Shown here piece by piece: positions 56,075 to 64,000 of a stretch of DNA of 64,000 bases. The notes beneath the pieces were generated by a model. The model searched no databases, had not been told where the DNA came from, and worked only from the letters and a program-made list of their open reading frames with translations. The position numbers and the translations under genes are program-made. Source of the stretch: Ruaniaceae bacterium KH17 (GTDB lineage Bacteria; Actinomycetota; Actinomycetes; Actinomycetales; Actinomycetaceae); NCBI GenBank assembly GCA_900199505.1, contig FZQV01000009.1, positions 1 to 64,000 on the forward strand, written 5' to 3'. The number at the start of each line of letters is the position of its first letter. The stretch's first letter is position 1.

Positions 56075-56142
56075 AACTTGTGCTGCTCGTCCCAGTCTTC
56101 GCGGGCTGTTAGCGCTCACGTATGGGATGAACAGCACAAGTT
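56075..56142. repeat. intergenic inverted repeat A3 (CTTGTGCT family)
   Basis: AACTTGTGCTG/CAGCACAAGTT (11 bp) with inner TCCCA/TGGGA and AGCGCT in the loop; 55 bases after the P450 stop. The outer arms are the same as in A1 at 39742-39817, and the span (68 versus 67 bases) is nearly equal. Confidence 0.78.
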
Positions 56143-56197
56143 CTCTGGTGGTTGCTGGTGGGCCGGGTGCTCGCCGGTTCGGTTGGAAAGGCGCCGC

Positions 56198-57367
56198 CTA
56201 GCCCGCGATCTGGTGGGGATCCAGCACGATCGGGACTCGTGCCCAACCGCTACCCGGGGCCAGCTCGCGGACCGGACCTCGCTCGTGGGACATGCCGATC
56301 GCCGTCGTGCCCTCGAGCAGTGCCCAGATGATGACGCGCAGCTCCATCAGCGTGAGCGCCCGGCCGGGGCACACGTGAGGGCCGATCCCGAACACGAGGT
56401 TCGCGGCGGCGTGCTCCGCTGGGTTGAAGGAGTCCGGCTCCTCGAAGACCTCGGGGTCGCGATTCGCGGCGGTCCAGTTGAGAATCACCCGCGTCCCGAC
56501 GGCGATCGACTCACCCCGCACTTCCGTGTCCCGTGTGGTGATGCGACGGTTGGACACGAAGGGATCGTCGATGCGGAGGATCTCCTCGATTGCGTCCTCG
56601 AAGTCCTGTGTGCGGCCGGCGGCAACGAGGCCGCGAAGGTGGCTCTGGAGCGCCACATCGGTGGCGAGGTGATGCACGATCACGCCCACGGATGCGGCGA
56701 GGGAGCCGAGATCTCCGGCGGTCCAGTTGCGCAGGATCGAGACGATCTCGGCGTCCTCGAGGGGGCGGCCGTCCACCGTGTCCCGCATGAGTCGGGAGGT
56801 GACGTCATCGATCTCGCCGGAGCGGCGCGGCTCGAGAAGGGAGCGGATGATCGCGTCGAACCGCTCAGCGACCGCCGCCATGCGGGCGCGATCGCCGGAG
56901 CGGGTGGCGGCGTGGTTATCGGCCACCCATTGCACGAGTTCGTCCTCGATCTCGCGTGGCCAGCCGAGCCAGGTACTCTGCGTGCGCACGGCGAAGGGGG
57001 TGCCGATGTCGAGGACGGTGCGCACGGTGACGCCGCGGGGGAGCGCGGCCACGATCGCTGTGGCGTGGTCGCGGGCTTGGGGCTCCTGTGCCGCCACCTC
57101 GTCGTCGGTCAGATAGGTGTCGATGAGGTCCCGGTAGGCGCGGTGCTCGGCGCCGTCGAGGCTGTTGGGGAGGGCTCGGTGTGCCGAGACCGCGCTGGAG
57201 AAAGTCTCCGGATCGAGCGCGGCGCTCGCCACATCGAAGTGATTGAGCAGCATGACCGAGCCATCGGCGTGTCGCACCACGGGGCATTCGGCACGCTGCG
57301 CATCCAGCTGAACGCGCAGGTCCGGGTACGTTCCGGCCTCGGCATGGGGGTCAACCTGAGGGTCCAT
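56198..57367 (-). CDS. cytochrome P450
   Basis: 389 residues. Heme ligand loop FGIGPHVCPGRALTLMEL with the axial Cys; ExxR at EEILR; PDSFNPAEH. The I-helix reads WTAGDLGSLAAS, which lacks the usual acid-Thr pair. A soluble bacterial P450 needing external redox partners; none is encoded nearby. ATG/GTG choice: 57367 is used, with no strong ribosome site. Function unknown. Confidence 0.88.
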   Translation of the reverse strand: MDPQVDPHAEAGTYPDLRVQLDAQRAECPVVRHADGSVMLLNHFDVASAALDPETFSSAVSAHRALPNSLDGAEHRAYRDLIDTYLTDDEVAAQEPQARDHATAIVAALPRGVTVRTVLDIGTPFAVRTQSTWLGWPREIEDELVQWVADNHAATRSGDRARMAAVAERFDAIIRSLLEPRRSGEIDDVTSRLMRDTVDGRPLEDAEIVSILRNWTAGDLGSLAASVGVIVHHLATDVALQSHLRGLVAAGRTQDFEDAIEEILRIDDPFVSNRRITTRDTEVRGESIAVGTRVILNWTAANRDPEVFEEPDSFNPAEHAAANLVFGIGPHVCPGRALTLMELRVIIWALLEGTTAIGMSHERGPVRELAPGSGWARVPIVLDPHQIAG

Positions 57368-57425
57368 GCCTCGAGCCTACGCCCGCCGCCTCGCGACCTC
57401 CTCCTGTTCGGTCTCGCACGGCACT

Positions 57426-57477
57426 AGTTGAGCCGTGGGGTACGCATCAGCGCTGATACGTCCCGCACAGCTCAACT
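57426..57477. repeat. 46-bp-class palindrome, near the P450 start
   Basis: AGTTGAGC/GCTCAACT outer arms and ACG-c-ATCAGCGCTGAT-a-CGT in the centre, where ATCAGCGCTGAT (57446-57457) is a perfect palindrome. TGAGC to GCTCA spans 46 bases, as in the B and C repeats. 74 bases after the PPK2 stop and 58 bases upstream of the P450 start. Confidence 0.78.
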
Positions 57478-57551
57478 TCCGTACAGCTCGGCGGCGCGGG
57501 GAGAGGGCGAGCGCGATTGGGGTAGGGAGAGAGTGCGCGGGGAGAGGCGGG

Positions 57552-58421
57552 CTACGGCCAGGTGAGACCGAGCGTTCCCTCGACTCGGGCGCGCTCGTCC
57601 GCAATCGAGAAGTCCACCTCGGGCCAGCCGGGGTGCATCGTCTCGAGGTGGGAGATCACGATCCGCTGCACGGCGGCGCGGGCGTACCACTTGTTGTTGG
57701 CGGGAATCACGAACCACGGCGCGTGCGGCGCGCTGGTGCGGTCAAGCGCGATCTGGAACGCCTCCATGTAGTCGTCCCACAGCTCGCGTTCGTCGATGTC
57801 ACCGGGGTTGTACTTCCAGTGCTTCTCGGGATCGTCGAGGCGTGCGAGCAGCCGCGCCGCCTGCTCTTCGGGCGAAATGTGGAGCATGAACTTCACAATC
57901 CGGACGCCGTCGTCGGCGATCCGCTTCTCGAAATCGGCGATCGCCCCATAGCGGCGCTCGATCTCCTCCGGCGGGGCGAAGCCGCGCACTCGCTGGATCA
58001 GCACGTCCTCGTAGTGTGAGCGATCGAAGACCCCGATCATGCCCGGCTCCGGCACCCGCGGCTCCACGCGCCAGAGGAAGTCGTGCTTACGCTCCTCCTC
58101 GTTCGGCTTCTTGAATGAGGTCAGCTGCAGGCCGTACGGCTCGATCAGCGAGAACACGTGGTTCACGATCCCGCCCTTGCCCGCGGCGTCCATCGCCTGG
58201 AGCACCACCAGCAACCGGTCGACGGCGTCCCCCCGGCTTTGGGCGAACAGTTTCTCCTGGTGTTCGCGCAACTCTTGGGCTGAGTCCGCGAGTTCCTTCT
58301 CTGCCTCCTTCTTGTCAGCTTTCGTTCCCGGCGTGGAGCCCGGATCGACCGCGGACAGCTCGAAGCCTTCGCTCACGCGCAACAGCTCGGCGGGGGACTC
58401 TTTCCAAAACTTCTTTGCCAT
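57552..58421 (-). CDS. ppk2: polyphosphate kinase 2 family protein
   Basis: 289 residues. Walker A-like QAMDAAGKGG, Walker B FDRSHYEDVL, lid region with ERRYGAIADFEKRI, and the family end NNKWYARAAVQRIVISHL. PPK2 enzymes make nucleotides from polyphosphate or the reverse. Subclass is not certain; the one-domain length fits classes I and III. Divergent from the Pr6Pr gene. Confidence 0.9.
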   Translation of the reverse strand: MAKKFWKESPAELLRVSEGFELSAVDPGSTPGTKADKKEAEKELADSAQELREHQEKLFAQSRGDAVDRLLVVLQAMDAAGKGGIVNHVFSLIEPYGLQLTSFKKPNEEERKHDFLWRVEPRVPEPGMIGVFDRSHYEDVLIQRVRGFAPPEEIERRYGAIADFEKRIADDGVRIVKFMLHISPEEQAARLLARLDDPEKHWKYNPGDIDERELWDDYMEAFQIALDRTSAPHAPWFVIPANNKWYARAAVQRIVISHLETMHPGWPEVDFSIADERARVEGTLGLTWP

Positions 58422-58578
58422 GGTGCCTCCTTGGGGTCTCCCCGATTATGTCCCACGAAGACATAACGTTGACCGGCATGCTCGGAAGATTGCCTAGGAA
58501 CGCCACGTTTTCGCGTTACGTTTCCGTTACCTTTGCTCTATCATTATCAAAAATGTGAGCAATCAAAGGAGAGTGTTC

Positions 58579-59352
58579 GTGTCGTGTGGCATCCCCGGGC
58601 CATCTCCTTCTGTGCGATCGGTGTCACGGACCGCCGTCGGGCTGATCCGGCTCTTCTCCGGCGTGGGAATTCTTGCCGTGCTCGGCTACACATATGCGTT
58701 GGGGATTGTGGCCGGGCGGACCAGCCTGCTGAACTTCTTCGGATTCTTCACGAACAGCTCGAGCCTACTCGCGGCACTCGTCCTCATTACGGCCGGGACC
58801 CATCTCGCGATCGGATCGGAGGCACCTTCGTGGCTCGCCACGGCGCGCGCGGCCATTGGCACCGCCCTCCTCGTGGTGGGGGTGGGCTACAACGCGTCGG
58901 GGCTTGTGGGAACGGCGCCCGCATGGGTGAGCCTACTCCTGCACACGATCGTGCCGATCGCGATGCTCCTCGATTGGGCGCTGATAGGGGATCGTGGCCC
59001 GCTCGCGTGGCGCCACCTGTGGCGCGTGCTGGTCTACCCGGCTGCGTGGCTGATGATGATCCGCTGGCGCTGGAACGCGCACGAGTGGGTGCCGTATGAG
59101 TTCCTGCGCCCGACCCACGGACCGCTCGCGCTGATGCTCGCGCTCGCTGTCCTCCTTGCGGGCATGCTCCTCGCGGCCGGGCTCTTCTGGGCGCTCAGCC
59201 GTTACAGAGGGCTCGCGCTTTCGCCGGCCACGATCTCCTCCGCCTCTTCGCCGACGCCGTCCGGTTCAGTTGTGGACGTTTCGCTGGCAGCGCTGGGCTC
59301 GTCTTCGCCGTCGGCCGTGGGATCCCCGCGGTCATCGATGCCGGCCTTCTGA
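58579..59352 (+). CDS. Pr6Pr family membrane protein
   Basis: 257 residues, six membrane segments. LLNFFGFFTNSSSLLAALVL is the hallmark segment; HEWVPYEFLRP ends the membrane part. I use GTG at 58579 because AAAGGAG lies six bases upstream; in-frame GTGs at 58555 and 58573 are alternatives. The last 50 codons are Ser/Ala-rich and read the opposite strand of the lgt tail (151-base overlap of converging genes). Function unknown. Confidence 0.72.
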   Translation: MSCGIPGPSPSVRSVSRTAVGLIRLFSGVGILAVLGYTYALGIVAGRTSLLNFFGFFTNSSSLLAALVLITAGTHLAIGSEAPSWLATARAAIGTALLVVGVGYNASGLVGTAPAWVSLLLHTIVPIAMLLDWALIGDRGPLAWRHLWRVLVYPAAWLMMIRWRWNAHEWVPYEFLRPTHGPLALMLALAVLLAGMLLAAGLFWALSRYRGLALSPATISSASSPTPSGSVVDVSLAALGSSSPSAVGSPRSSMPAF

Positions 59353-60155
59353 GCCCAGATCATCAGGGCGGCGCCCGCGAGAATCATGGGCACGCAGAGC
59401 CACTGGCCCATACTCATGCCGAGCGAGAGGATGCCGAGGTGGGCATCCGGCTCGCGGAAGAACTCACCGATGAAGCGCAGCGTGCCGTAGCCGAGCAGGA
59501 ACGCGCCCGAGACCAGGCCACGGGGCTTCCATTTCCGTGCGAACAGCCAGAGGATCACGAAGAGCAGCACGCCTTCGAGGAGTGCTTGGTAGAGCTGTGA
59601 GGGGTGGCGGGGGATGTCGCCGCCGGTGGGGAAGATCATCGCCCAGGGCAGGCTTTCGGAGGCCTCCCGGCCCCAGAGCTCGCCGTTGATGAAGTTGCCG
59701 AGGCGGCCCGCGGCGAATCCGAGAGGCACGGCCGGGGCGAGGAAATCGCCGTACTGCAGGAAAGGCCGGCCGCGGAGTTTCGCGAGGATTGCGAGCGCGA
59801 TCAGCACACCGATCACGCCGCCGTGGAAGCTCATCCCGCCGTCACGAATCCCGGTGATGATCTCCAGCGGATTGGCGAGGTAGTAGGAGGGCTTGTAGAA
59901 GAAGCAGTAGCCGAGGCGGCCGCCGAGCAGCACGCCGATGATGGAGTAGAACAGGATGTCATCCACGTCCTCGGAGACCCACGGCTTCGGCGTCGTGTTC
60001 GAGCGGAACGGCTCGTGGTGCAGGCGCCGCCGCATCAGGACGTATGCGATTACGAACGCGAGGATGTACGTGAGCGCGTACCAGTAGATCGGCTGGCCGA
60101 ACACGGTGAAGGCCACCGGATCGAGGTCCGGGTACTGCAGGACGAATGGATTCAC
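59202..60155 (-). CDS. lgt: prolipoprotein diacylglyceryl transferase
   Basis: 317 residues. Seven membrane segments; the Lgt signature around GRLGNFINGELWGRE, with DGGMSFHGGVIG before and HPSQLYQALLEG after. Transfers diacylglycerol from phosphatidylglycerol to the lipobox cysteine; substrates in this window include the binding protein at 4715 and the beta-helix lipoprotein. The tail after about residue 265 is acidic and low in complexity and overlaps the Pr6Pr gene on the other strand. GTG at 60155, no ribosome site. Confidence 0.93.
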   Translation of the reverse strand: MNPFVLQYPDLDPVAFTVFGQPIYWYALTYILAFVIAYVLMRRRLHHEPFRSNTTPKPWVSEDVDDILFYSIIGVLLGGRLGYCFFYKPSYYLANPLEIITGIRDGGMSFHGGVIGVLIALAILAKLRGRPFLQYGDFLAPAVPLGFAAGRLGNFINGELWGREASESLPWAMIFPTGGDIPRHPSQLYQALLEGVLLFVILWLFARKWKPRGLVSGAFLLGYGTLRFIGEFFREPDAHLGILSLGMSMGQWLCVPMILAGAALMIWAQKAGIDDRGDPTADGEDEPSAASETSTTEPDGVGEEAEEIVAGESASPL

Positions 60156-60290
60156 GTTGTTTAGTCTCGCACGGACGGGCCGAACCGTGCTCCCGCGTGC
60201 CGCCTGCCCCGCTCGCGCGCGGCGTCAAACCCCGCTCCCACGAGGCGCGAGGAGGCGCGGTTCGGGCACTGGCGGCTATCGAACGGAACA

Positions 60291-60336
60291 GGAGCGAGAT
60301 CCGACCCTCAACGCGTCTTGGGTCGAATCCTGCTCC
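60291..60336. repeat. 46-bp-class palindrome C2
   Basis: GGAGCGAGATCCGACCC pairs with GGGTCGAATCCTGCTCC around a centre containing ACGCGT; exactly 46 bases from GGAG to CTCC. 67 bases after the flavin-reductase stop. Sister of C1 at 50919-50963. Confidence 0.85.
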
Positions 60337-60403
60337 GATCGGCGCAGTCGAGATACAGCAACGCGCCCCGCTTGTGAGAGCGGGGCGCGTGCAGCGGTGC
60401 GGC

Positions 60404-60961
60404 TCAGACGGCCGGGACGAGGTTCTTTGCGGTGGCGGCGATTAGCTGATCGAGCATTACGCCCGCCTCGGCTTCGCGGCGCTCGAATGGAACCAGCGCG
60501 CCGTCCTCGAACTCCATGAAGTTGAACAGCGCCACGGTGCCGCGCACGCCCACCATCTGGAAGTTGGCCACGATTTGGCGCCAGTGCTCGGTGGCACGCA
60601 CTCCGCCGTCGGCACCGTAGGAGACGAACGCGACGGTCTTGCCGGCCCACTCGGGGCCGAGTGAGTCCACGGCGTTCTTGAACGCGCCCGGCACGGAGTG
60701 GTTGTACTCGGCGGTCACAAAGATGAAGCCGTCGTAGGAGTCGATCGTCTCGCCCCATGCTGTCACGCGCGGGTCGTCGTACTTGCGCTTCGCTGCGCCC
60801 GGCACGGTGGCGGTGGTCAGCAGCGGGAGATCGAAGCTCTTCAGGTCGACGATGTCGAACTCGGCTTCGTCTCGCTTGCTCGCGATGGAGTGCACCCACT
60901 GGGCAACCTGCTCGCCTCGGCGTCCCTCACGGATGGACCCGAGGATGATTCCGATCTTCAT
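60404..60961 (-). CDS. NADPH-dependent FMN reductase-type flavoprotein
   Basis: 185 residues, flavodoxin-like. MKIGIILGSIREGRRGEQVA contains the FMN phosphate loop, and FVTAEYNHSVPGAFKNAVD is the family's second motif (usually PEYN; here AEYN). Reduces quinones, flavins or azo compounds. ATG at 60961 preceded by AAGG; a frame upstream to 60994 is not favoured. Confidence 0.88.
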   Translation of the reverse strand: MKIGIILGSIREGRRGEQVAQWVHSIASKRDEAEFDIVDLKSFDLPLLTTATVPGAAKRKYDDPRVTAWGETIDSYDGFIFVTAEYNHSVPGAFKNAVDSLGPEWAGKTVAFVSYGADGGVRATEHWRQIVANFQMVGVRGTVALFNFMEFEDGALVPFERREAEAGVMLDQLIAATAKNLVPAV

Positions 60962-61205
60962 ACGCACCTTCTTCTCAAGTAGTTCTGATTTCAACTATAT
61001 GCCCGTTCTGGGCGCCCACAACCGCCCACCCCTGTGGCATCGAACACCTCCCGCGGCCGTTGCGAGAGGGTCATTGAGAGGGCCGTTCTGGGTGAGACCT
61101 GCCATTTCTCCCTCATCCATGACCGCCCTCGCGGCGGGGGGAGCCGCAATGGAAGGGAGAGTCGCTATGCTCATTCCAATTGCACCTACATGTCGAAGGA
61201 ACATC

Positions 61206-61727
61206 GTGAGCGAGAACCCCTACAACAACCAGGATCCGGCGAACCCCTACGGCGTCCCGCCCGTGGACCCCACCGCGCAGCAGCCGAGTAGCCAGCCATA
61301 CGGCGAGTCTGCATACGGCCAGAGCTACGCCGATCCTCGTCAGTTCGCGAACTCGAGCGATCCCTCGGCGCAGCAGGTTCCGCCGGCCGGGCAGAACCCG
61401 TACGGCCAGCCGCCCGCGGGCCAGGCTCCGTACGGCCAGCCGGGCTACGGAGTTGCCGCACCTCAGGGCGGCTGGAGCGACAAGTCGAAGCTTGTCGCGG
61501 GTCTCCTCGGCATCTTCCTCGGCGCGTTTGGTGTGCATAACTTCTATCTCGGCAACACCGGCAAGGCCGTCGCACAGTTGGCGATCACCGTGCTCAGCCT
61601 CGGAACGCTCTCGTGGATCTCGGCGATCTGGGGATTGATCGAGGGGATCATGATCCTTGCCGCAGCTCCCGGCACCCAGTGGAGCCTGGACCGCGAGGGC
61701 AAACCACTGCGCCCCAGCAACGTCTGA
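61206..61727 (+). CDS. TM2 domain-containing protein
   Basis: 173 residues. Long disordered Pro/Gln/Tyr/Gly N-terminal part (about 1-90, PYGQP repeats), then the TM2 domain: KLVAGLLGIFLGAFGVHNFY, LGNTGKAVAQLAITVLSLG and a second membrane helix WISAIWGLIEGIMIL. GTG at 61206 is preceded by AAGGA. Function of the family is unknown. Confidence 0.87.
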   Translation: MSENPYNNQDPANPYGVPPVDPTAQQPSSQPYGESAYGQSYADPRQFANSSDPSAQQVPPAGQNPYGQPPAGQAPYGQPGYGVAAPQGGWSDKSKLVAGLLGIFLGAFGVHNFYLGNTGKAVAQLAITVLSLGTLSWISAIWGLIEGIMILAAAPGTQWSLDREGKPLRPSNV

Positions 61728-61756
61728 GGCGCCAGCCGCACGTAGCCGCGTTGAGC

Positions 61757-62722
61757 TCAGGAGTTGAGGGCGTCCGTGAGCGCGGCCGGGAGGGCGGCCT
61801 GCCACCACAGCACATCGTGCCCGCCGGGGTGCTCGCGGTAGTCGATCAATGCGTCCTGGGCACGCAGCAAGGCGGCGGCGGGCCGGGCGAACTCCACCAC
61901 TCCGGCGTCGATCGTGCCGGCCTCGATCAGGATGGGGGAGTCGGCGAGCGCGGCCCGCTCCTCGAACCAGCCCTCTCCCTTCGCAACCCAGGGAGAGGGC
62001 GCACTCGGCCACCAGAGCGACGCCGATTGGGCCACCCCCGCACGCACCCACTGCGGATGCCGGGTTGCCGCGAGCGCCGCGAAGAGCCCGCCGAGGCTCT
62101 GCCCCGCCACGATCCAGGGAATGTCCGGGACCACTCCCGACGACGCCGCCCGCGCGGCGGCCAGCAACGCGCCAGTTTCGGAGGCGGACCCGGGGTAGTC
62201 GAGCTGGCGCTGCATCGGCCCGCCGGAATCGAGGAAGAGCAGGTGCGCGGGACTCACCCCCGCCCGGTTCTCCAGCGCCGCGGCAACCGGGAACTGCTCG
62301 CGCCACACCTCGCCGTCGAGCAGCAGAATGACGGGCGAATCGAGGCCCGCGCCCGGCATGGCGTAGTGGGAGAGCGCGAGCGGAGCACCACTCAGCGGAC
62401 TCGGCACCGGATCCAATGCCGTCACGGGTGTTGGCTCGGCCGTCCACAGCGAGTCGCGCGGCGCATCCGGCCCCCGCAAGGCCGCATATTCGGGGATCGC
62501 GCGCCCGGCAGTCGACACCGCGGCCTTGCTCGGAATCAGCTCCCGCGCGAAGCGATCCGCCTGCGCAAACCGCGCGAAGGCGGCGACCATCCGGAAGTCG
62601 ATCGGCTCGTGTAACACCGGCGGCACCGGCTGCGGCAGCACCGCGAAGAGGTAGCTTCCCAGCCAGTCGGCGGGTAGCCGTAGCGTCAGTGCGCGGCGCT
62701 GGTGGCCGCCGTCTGGCAGCAT
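61757..62722 (-). CDS. esterase of the enterochelin-esterase (Fes) family, probably 5'-truncated
   Basis: 321 residues. Catalytic Ser in AGQSLGGLFA, acid region ILIEAGTIDAG and His in HPGGHDVLWW. Fes-type enzymes hydrolyse ferric siderophore esters. The visible start MLPDGGHQRRALTLRLP lies inside the N-terminal domain, and codons further upstream (WRGRADVR) still resemble that domain before the frame meets the decayed ABC gene on the opposite strand. The gene may therefore have lost its beginning by deletion. Activity uncertain. Confidence 0.68.
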   Translation of the reverse strand: MLPDGGHQRRALTLRLPADWLGSYLFAVLPQPVPPVLHEPIDFRMVAAFARFAQADRFARELIPSKAAVSTAGRAIPEYAALRGPDAPRDSLWTAEPTPVTALDPVPSPLSGAPLALSHYAMPGAGLDSPVILLLDGEVWREQFPVAAALENRAGVSPAHLLFLDSGGPMQRQLDYPGSASETGALLAAARAASSGVVPDIPWIVAGQSLGGLFAALAATRHPQWVRAGVAQSASLWWPSAPSPWVAKGEGWFEERAALADSPILIEAGTIDAGVVEFARPAAALLRAQDALIDYREHPGGHDVLWWQAALPAALTDALNS

Positions 62723-63166
62723 CCGGACATCCGCTCTTCCGCGCCACGGTGCTTGATGAGGTGCGCGCGGCGCTCGATTATCGTCTCACCCCGCCCGACG
62801 ACGCCACGCGCCGGGGACCTCATGCTGACAACGCGGGTGATCGATGAGGTGTCCAGCGCGATCGCGCACGGCGCCACTGGTACGGATGAGCAGACCCGCC
62901 TGCAGGCCACAGAGTTGCTCGCGGCAGTCGGCCTTGCCGAATACGCCGAGTCCCACCCGCTGCGGCTCTCCTCGCGGCTGCTGATCCCGGTGCTGATGCG
63001 CTCGTTCTCGCACGCGGACGAGCTCTCCATTGCCATGGAGGCGCGCGGCTTTGGGGCGCTGACGACGCGCACGGTCCACGAGTCGCAGCCGTTCCGCGTG
63101 CCCGACGGCGCCGTGGTCGCCCTGGTCTGGGCGGTGTCGATCGGTGCCGCCGTCCTCGTGGCATAG
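62702..63166 (+). pseudogene. remnant of an ECF transporter (ATPase pieces joined to EcfT C-terminus)
   Basis: The plus strand shows pieces of an energy-coupling transporter. VWQHPD (Q-loop) reads in one frame and HPLFRATVLDEVRAALDYRL in the next, consistent with one lost base near 62729. Further on, LTTRVIDEVSSAIAHG through LAAVGLAEYAESHPLRLS is a second ATPase segment that stops right where the signature GGE/Q should follow. It is fused to SRLLIPVLMRSFSHADELSI and AMEARGFG, the C-terminus of EcfT. No complete Walker A/B or EcfT remains, so this is a deletion-scarred pseudogene. Confidence 0.72.
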
Positions 63167-63385
63167 GAGACTGCTGGATAATCCTGGTCCGGCTGCGGCG
63201 TCCCAGATCGGGCGATCTACGACCCCAATCTCTTGGGGTGTACTCCCGCCGCTGCCGTGCATGATCTCGTACGTCTCACGCACGTGGGGCAGACCAGATC
63301 ACGCACGGCTCGCTCTGACCGACGGCGTAGTGCCCCGGTGTGGACGGAATCGGATGGCGTGCGTGAGCCCTGAGAGAATGGGCGC

Positions 63386-64000
63386 ATGAGCCCTCAGCCA
63401 TACACCGGTGGCGCCGCGGATATCCGAATGGTCGTCACGGACATGGACGGCACCCTGGTTCAGAGCGACCACCGGATTCCCGATTCGCTGTGGCCGGTCC
63501 TGGATGCGATGCGTGAGCGCGGGATTCTCTTCGTGCCCGCGTCCGGCCGCCAGTACGCGAACATCTCGTACCTGTTCCCAGATCACACGGGCATGGCGTT
63601 CGTGGCCGAGAACGGCGGATACGTGCGCCTCGGTGAGAACGAGATCTTCAGCGCCTCGCTCGACCGCTCGGCGGCGAACTCCGCAATCGCACGAGTCCGT
63701 GAGCTTGCCGATCCGAACGTTGGCGCGGTGTTCTGCAGTAAGCATGTGGCATTCGTTGAGAACGATGACGATGAGTTCTTGACCCAGGTACGCCACTACT
63801 TCCGCGCGCTCGAGATCGTTCCGGATTTGGATGCCGTCGAGGAGGATCCGCTGAAGATAGCGATCTTCTCGTTCGATGACATCGCGCAGACCGTCTACCC
63901 GCATATGGGTGGGCTCGCTACCTCCCCGCAGGTAGTGGTCTCGGCGCGGAACTGGATCGACATCATGAATCCGGCCGTCAACAAGGGCGTGGGCTTGCGC
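63386..64000 (+). CDS. HAD-superfamily (Cof-type) phosphatase, 3' end outside the window
   Basis: 205 residues visible, still open at the right edge. HAD motif I VTDMDGTLV, VPASGRQYANI (motif II region), DPLKIAIF with the motif III Lys region and NPAVNKGVGL near the end. Acts on sugar or cofactor phosphates. ATG at 63386 without a ribosome site but with GAGAAT nearby, which suggests a leaderless transcript. Confidence 0.85.
   Translation, partial: MSPQPYTGGAADIRMVVTDMDGTLVQSDHRIPDSLWPVLDAMRERGILFVPASGRQYANISYLFPDHTGMAFVAENGGYVRLGENEIFSASLDRSAANSAIARVRELADPNVGAVFCSKHVAFVENDDDEFLTQVRHYFRALEIVPDLDAVEEDPLKIAIFSFDDIAQTVYPHMGGLATSPQVVVSARNWIDIMNPAVNKGVGLR

Noticed and set aside
61113-62747. 544-codon minus-strand frame over the TM2 and esterase genes
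   Set aside because: Arg/Ala/Gly-rich shadow; the esterase frame with GQSLGG and the TM2 protein explain the region.

Overview
The window is high-GC DNA from a member of the Actinomycetota. It carries the chromosome replication origin and reads outward from it in both directions. The evidence is the order rpmH-dnaA-dnaN-recF-DUF721-gyrB-gyrA-DUF3566 on one side and rnpA-yidD-yidC-jag-rsmG-parA-parB-trxA-trxB-murJ-DUF6049-nudix-cca on the other. It also has a MurJ fused to a pseudokinase, myo-inositol phosphate synthase, and many GTG starts. No gnd lies between dnaN and recF. The closest guess is an Actinomycetales/Micrococcales type of genome; the genus cannot be read from this sequence.

Layout. 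1-7252: a pentitol operon on the minus strand (binding protein, ABC ATPase, permease, zinc alcohol dehydrogenase, ribitol dehydrogenase, start of an FGGY kinase), divergent from a ROK regulator. 7375-11234: rpsF-ssb-rpsR-rplI and a class A penicillin-binding protein. 11404-22510: ino1, cca, then nudix-DUF6049-murJ and trxB-trxA, ending with an S66-family protein that seems to lack its nucleophile. 22577-28999: parB, parA, an acetyltransferase, rsmG, jag, yidC, yidD, rnpA, rpmH, with five parS sites at 23394-25542. 29000-39341: dnaA, the probable oriC (30747-31102), dnaN, recF, DUF721, gyrB, gyrA and DUF3566. 39434-64000: a more variable arm with two tRNAs, a SorC regulator, a CPA1-type antiporter lacking its catalytic core, a VIT transporter, a beta-helix lipoprotein, asparaginase, a cluster of NAD-linked genes (nucleotidyltransferase-methyltransferase fusion, NrtR-like regulator, SPFH protein, NAD-kinase-like protein), guaB1, an MTHFR homologue, an MFS transporter, a P450, PPK2, lgt, a flavin reductase, a TM2 protein, an esterase, a decayed ECF transporter and the start of a HAD phosphatase.

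Gene direction follows replication: mostly minus to the left of oriC and plus immediately to its right. ParA/ParB and parS act in segregation, DnaA/DnaN/RecF/DUF721/SSB/gyrase in replication, and YidC/Jag/RnpA/RsmG in membrane and RNA functions.

The least explained structure is a set of intergenic inverted repeats in the right arm. Five of them share a 46-bp span between outer arms while their inner arms differ but stay self-complementary. Most sit shortly after stop codons; a second class sits in divergent promoter regions. The second point of interest is the NAD-linked cluster at 46.8-51.9 kb.
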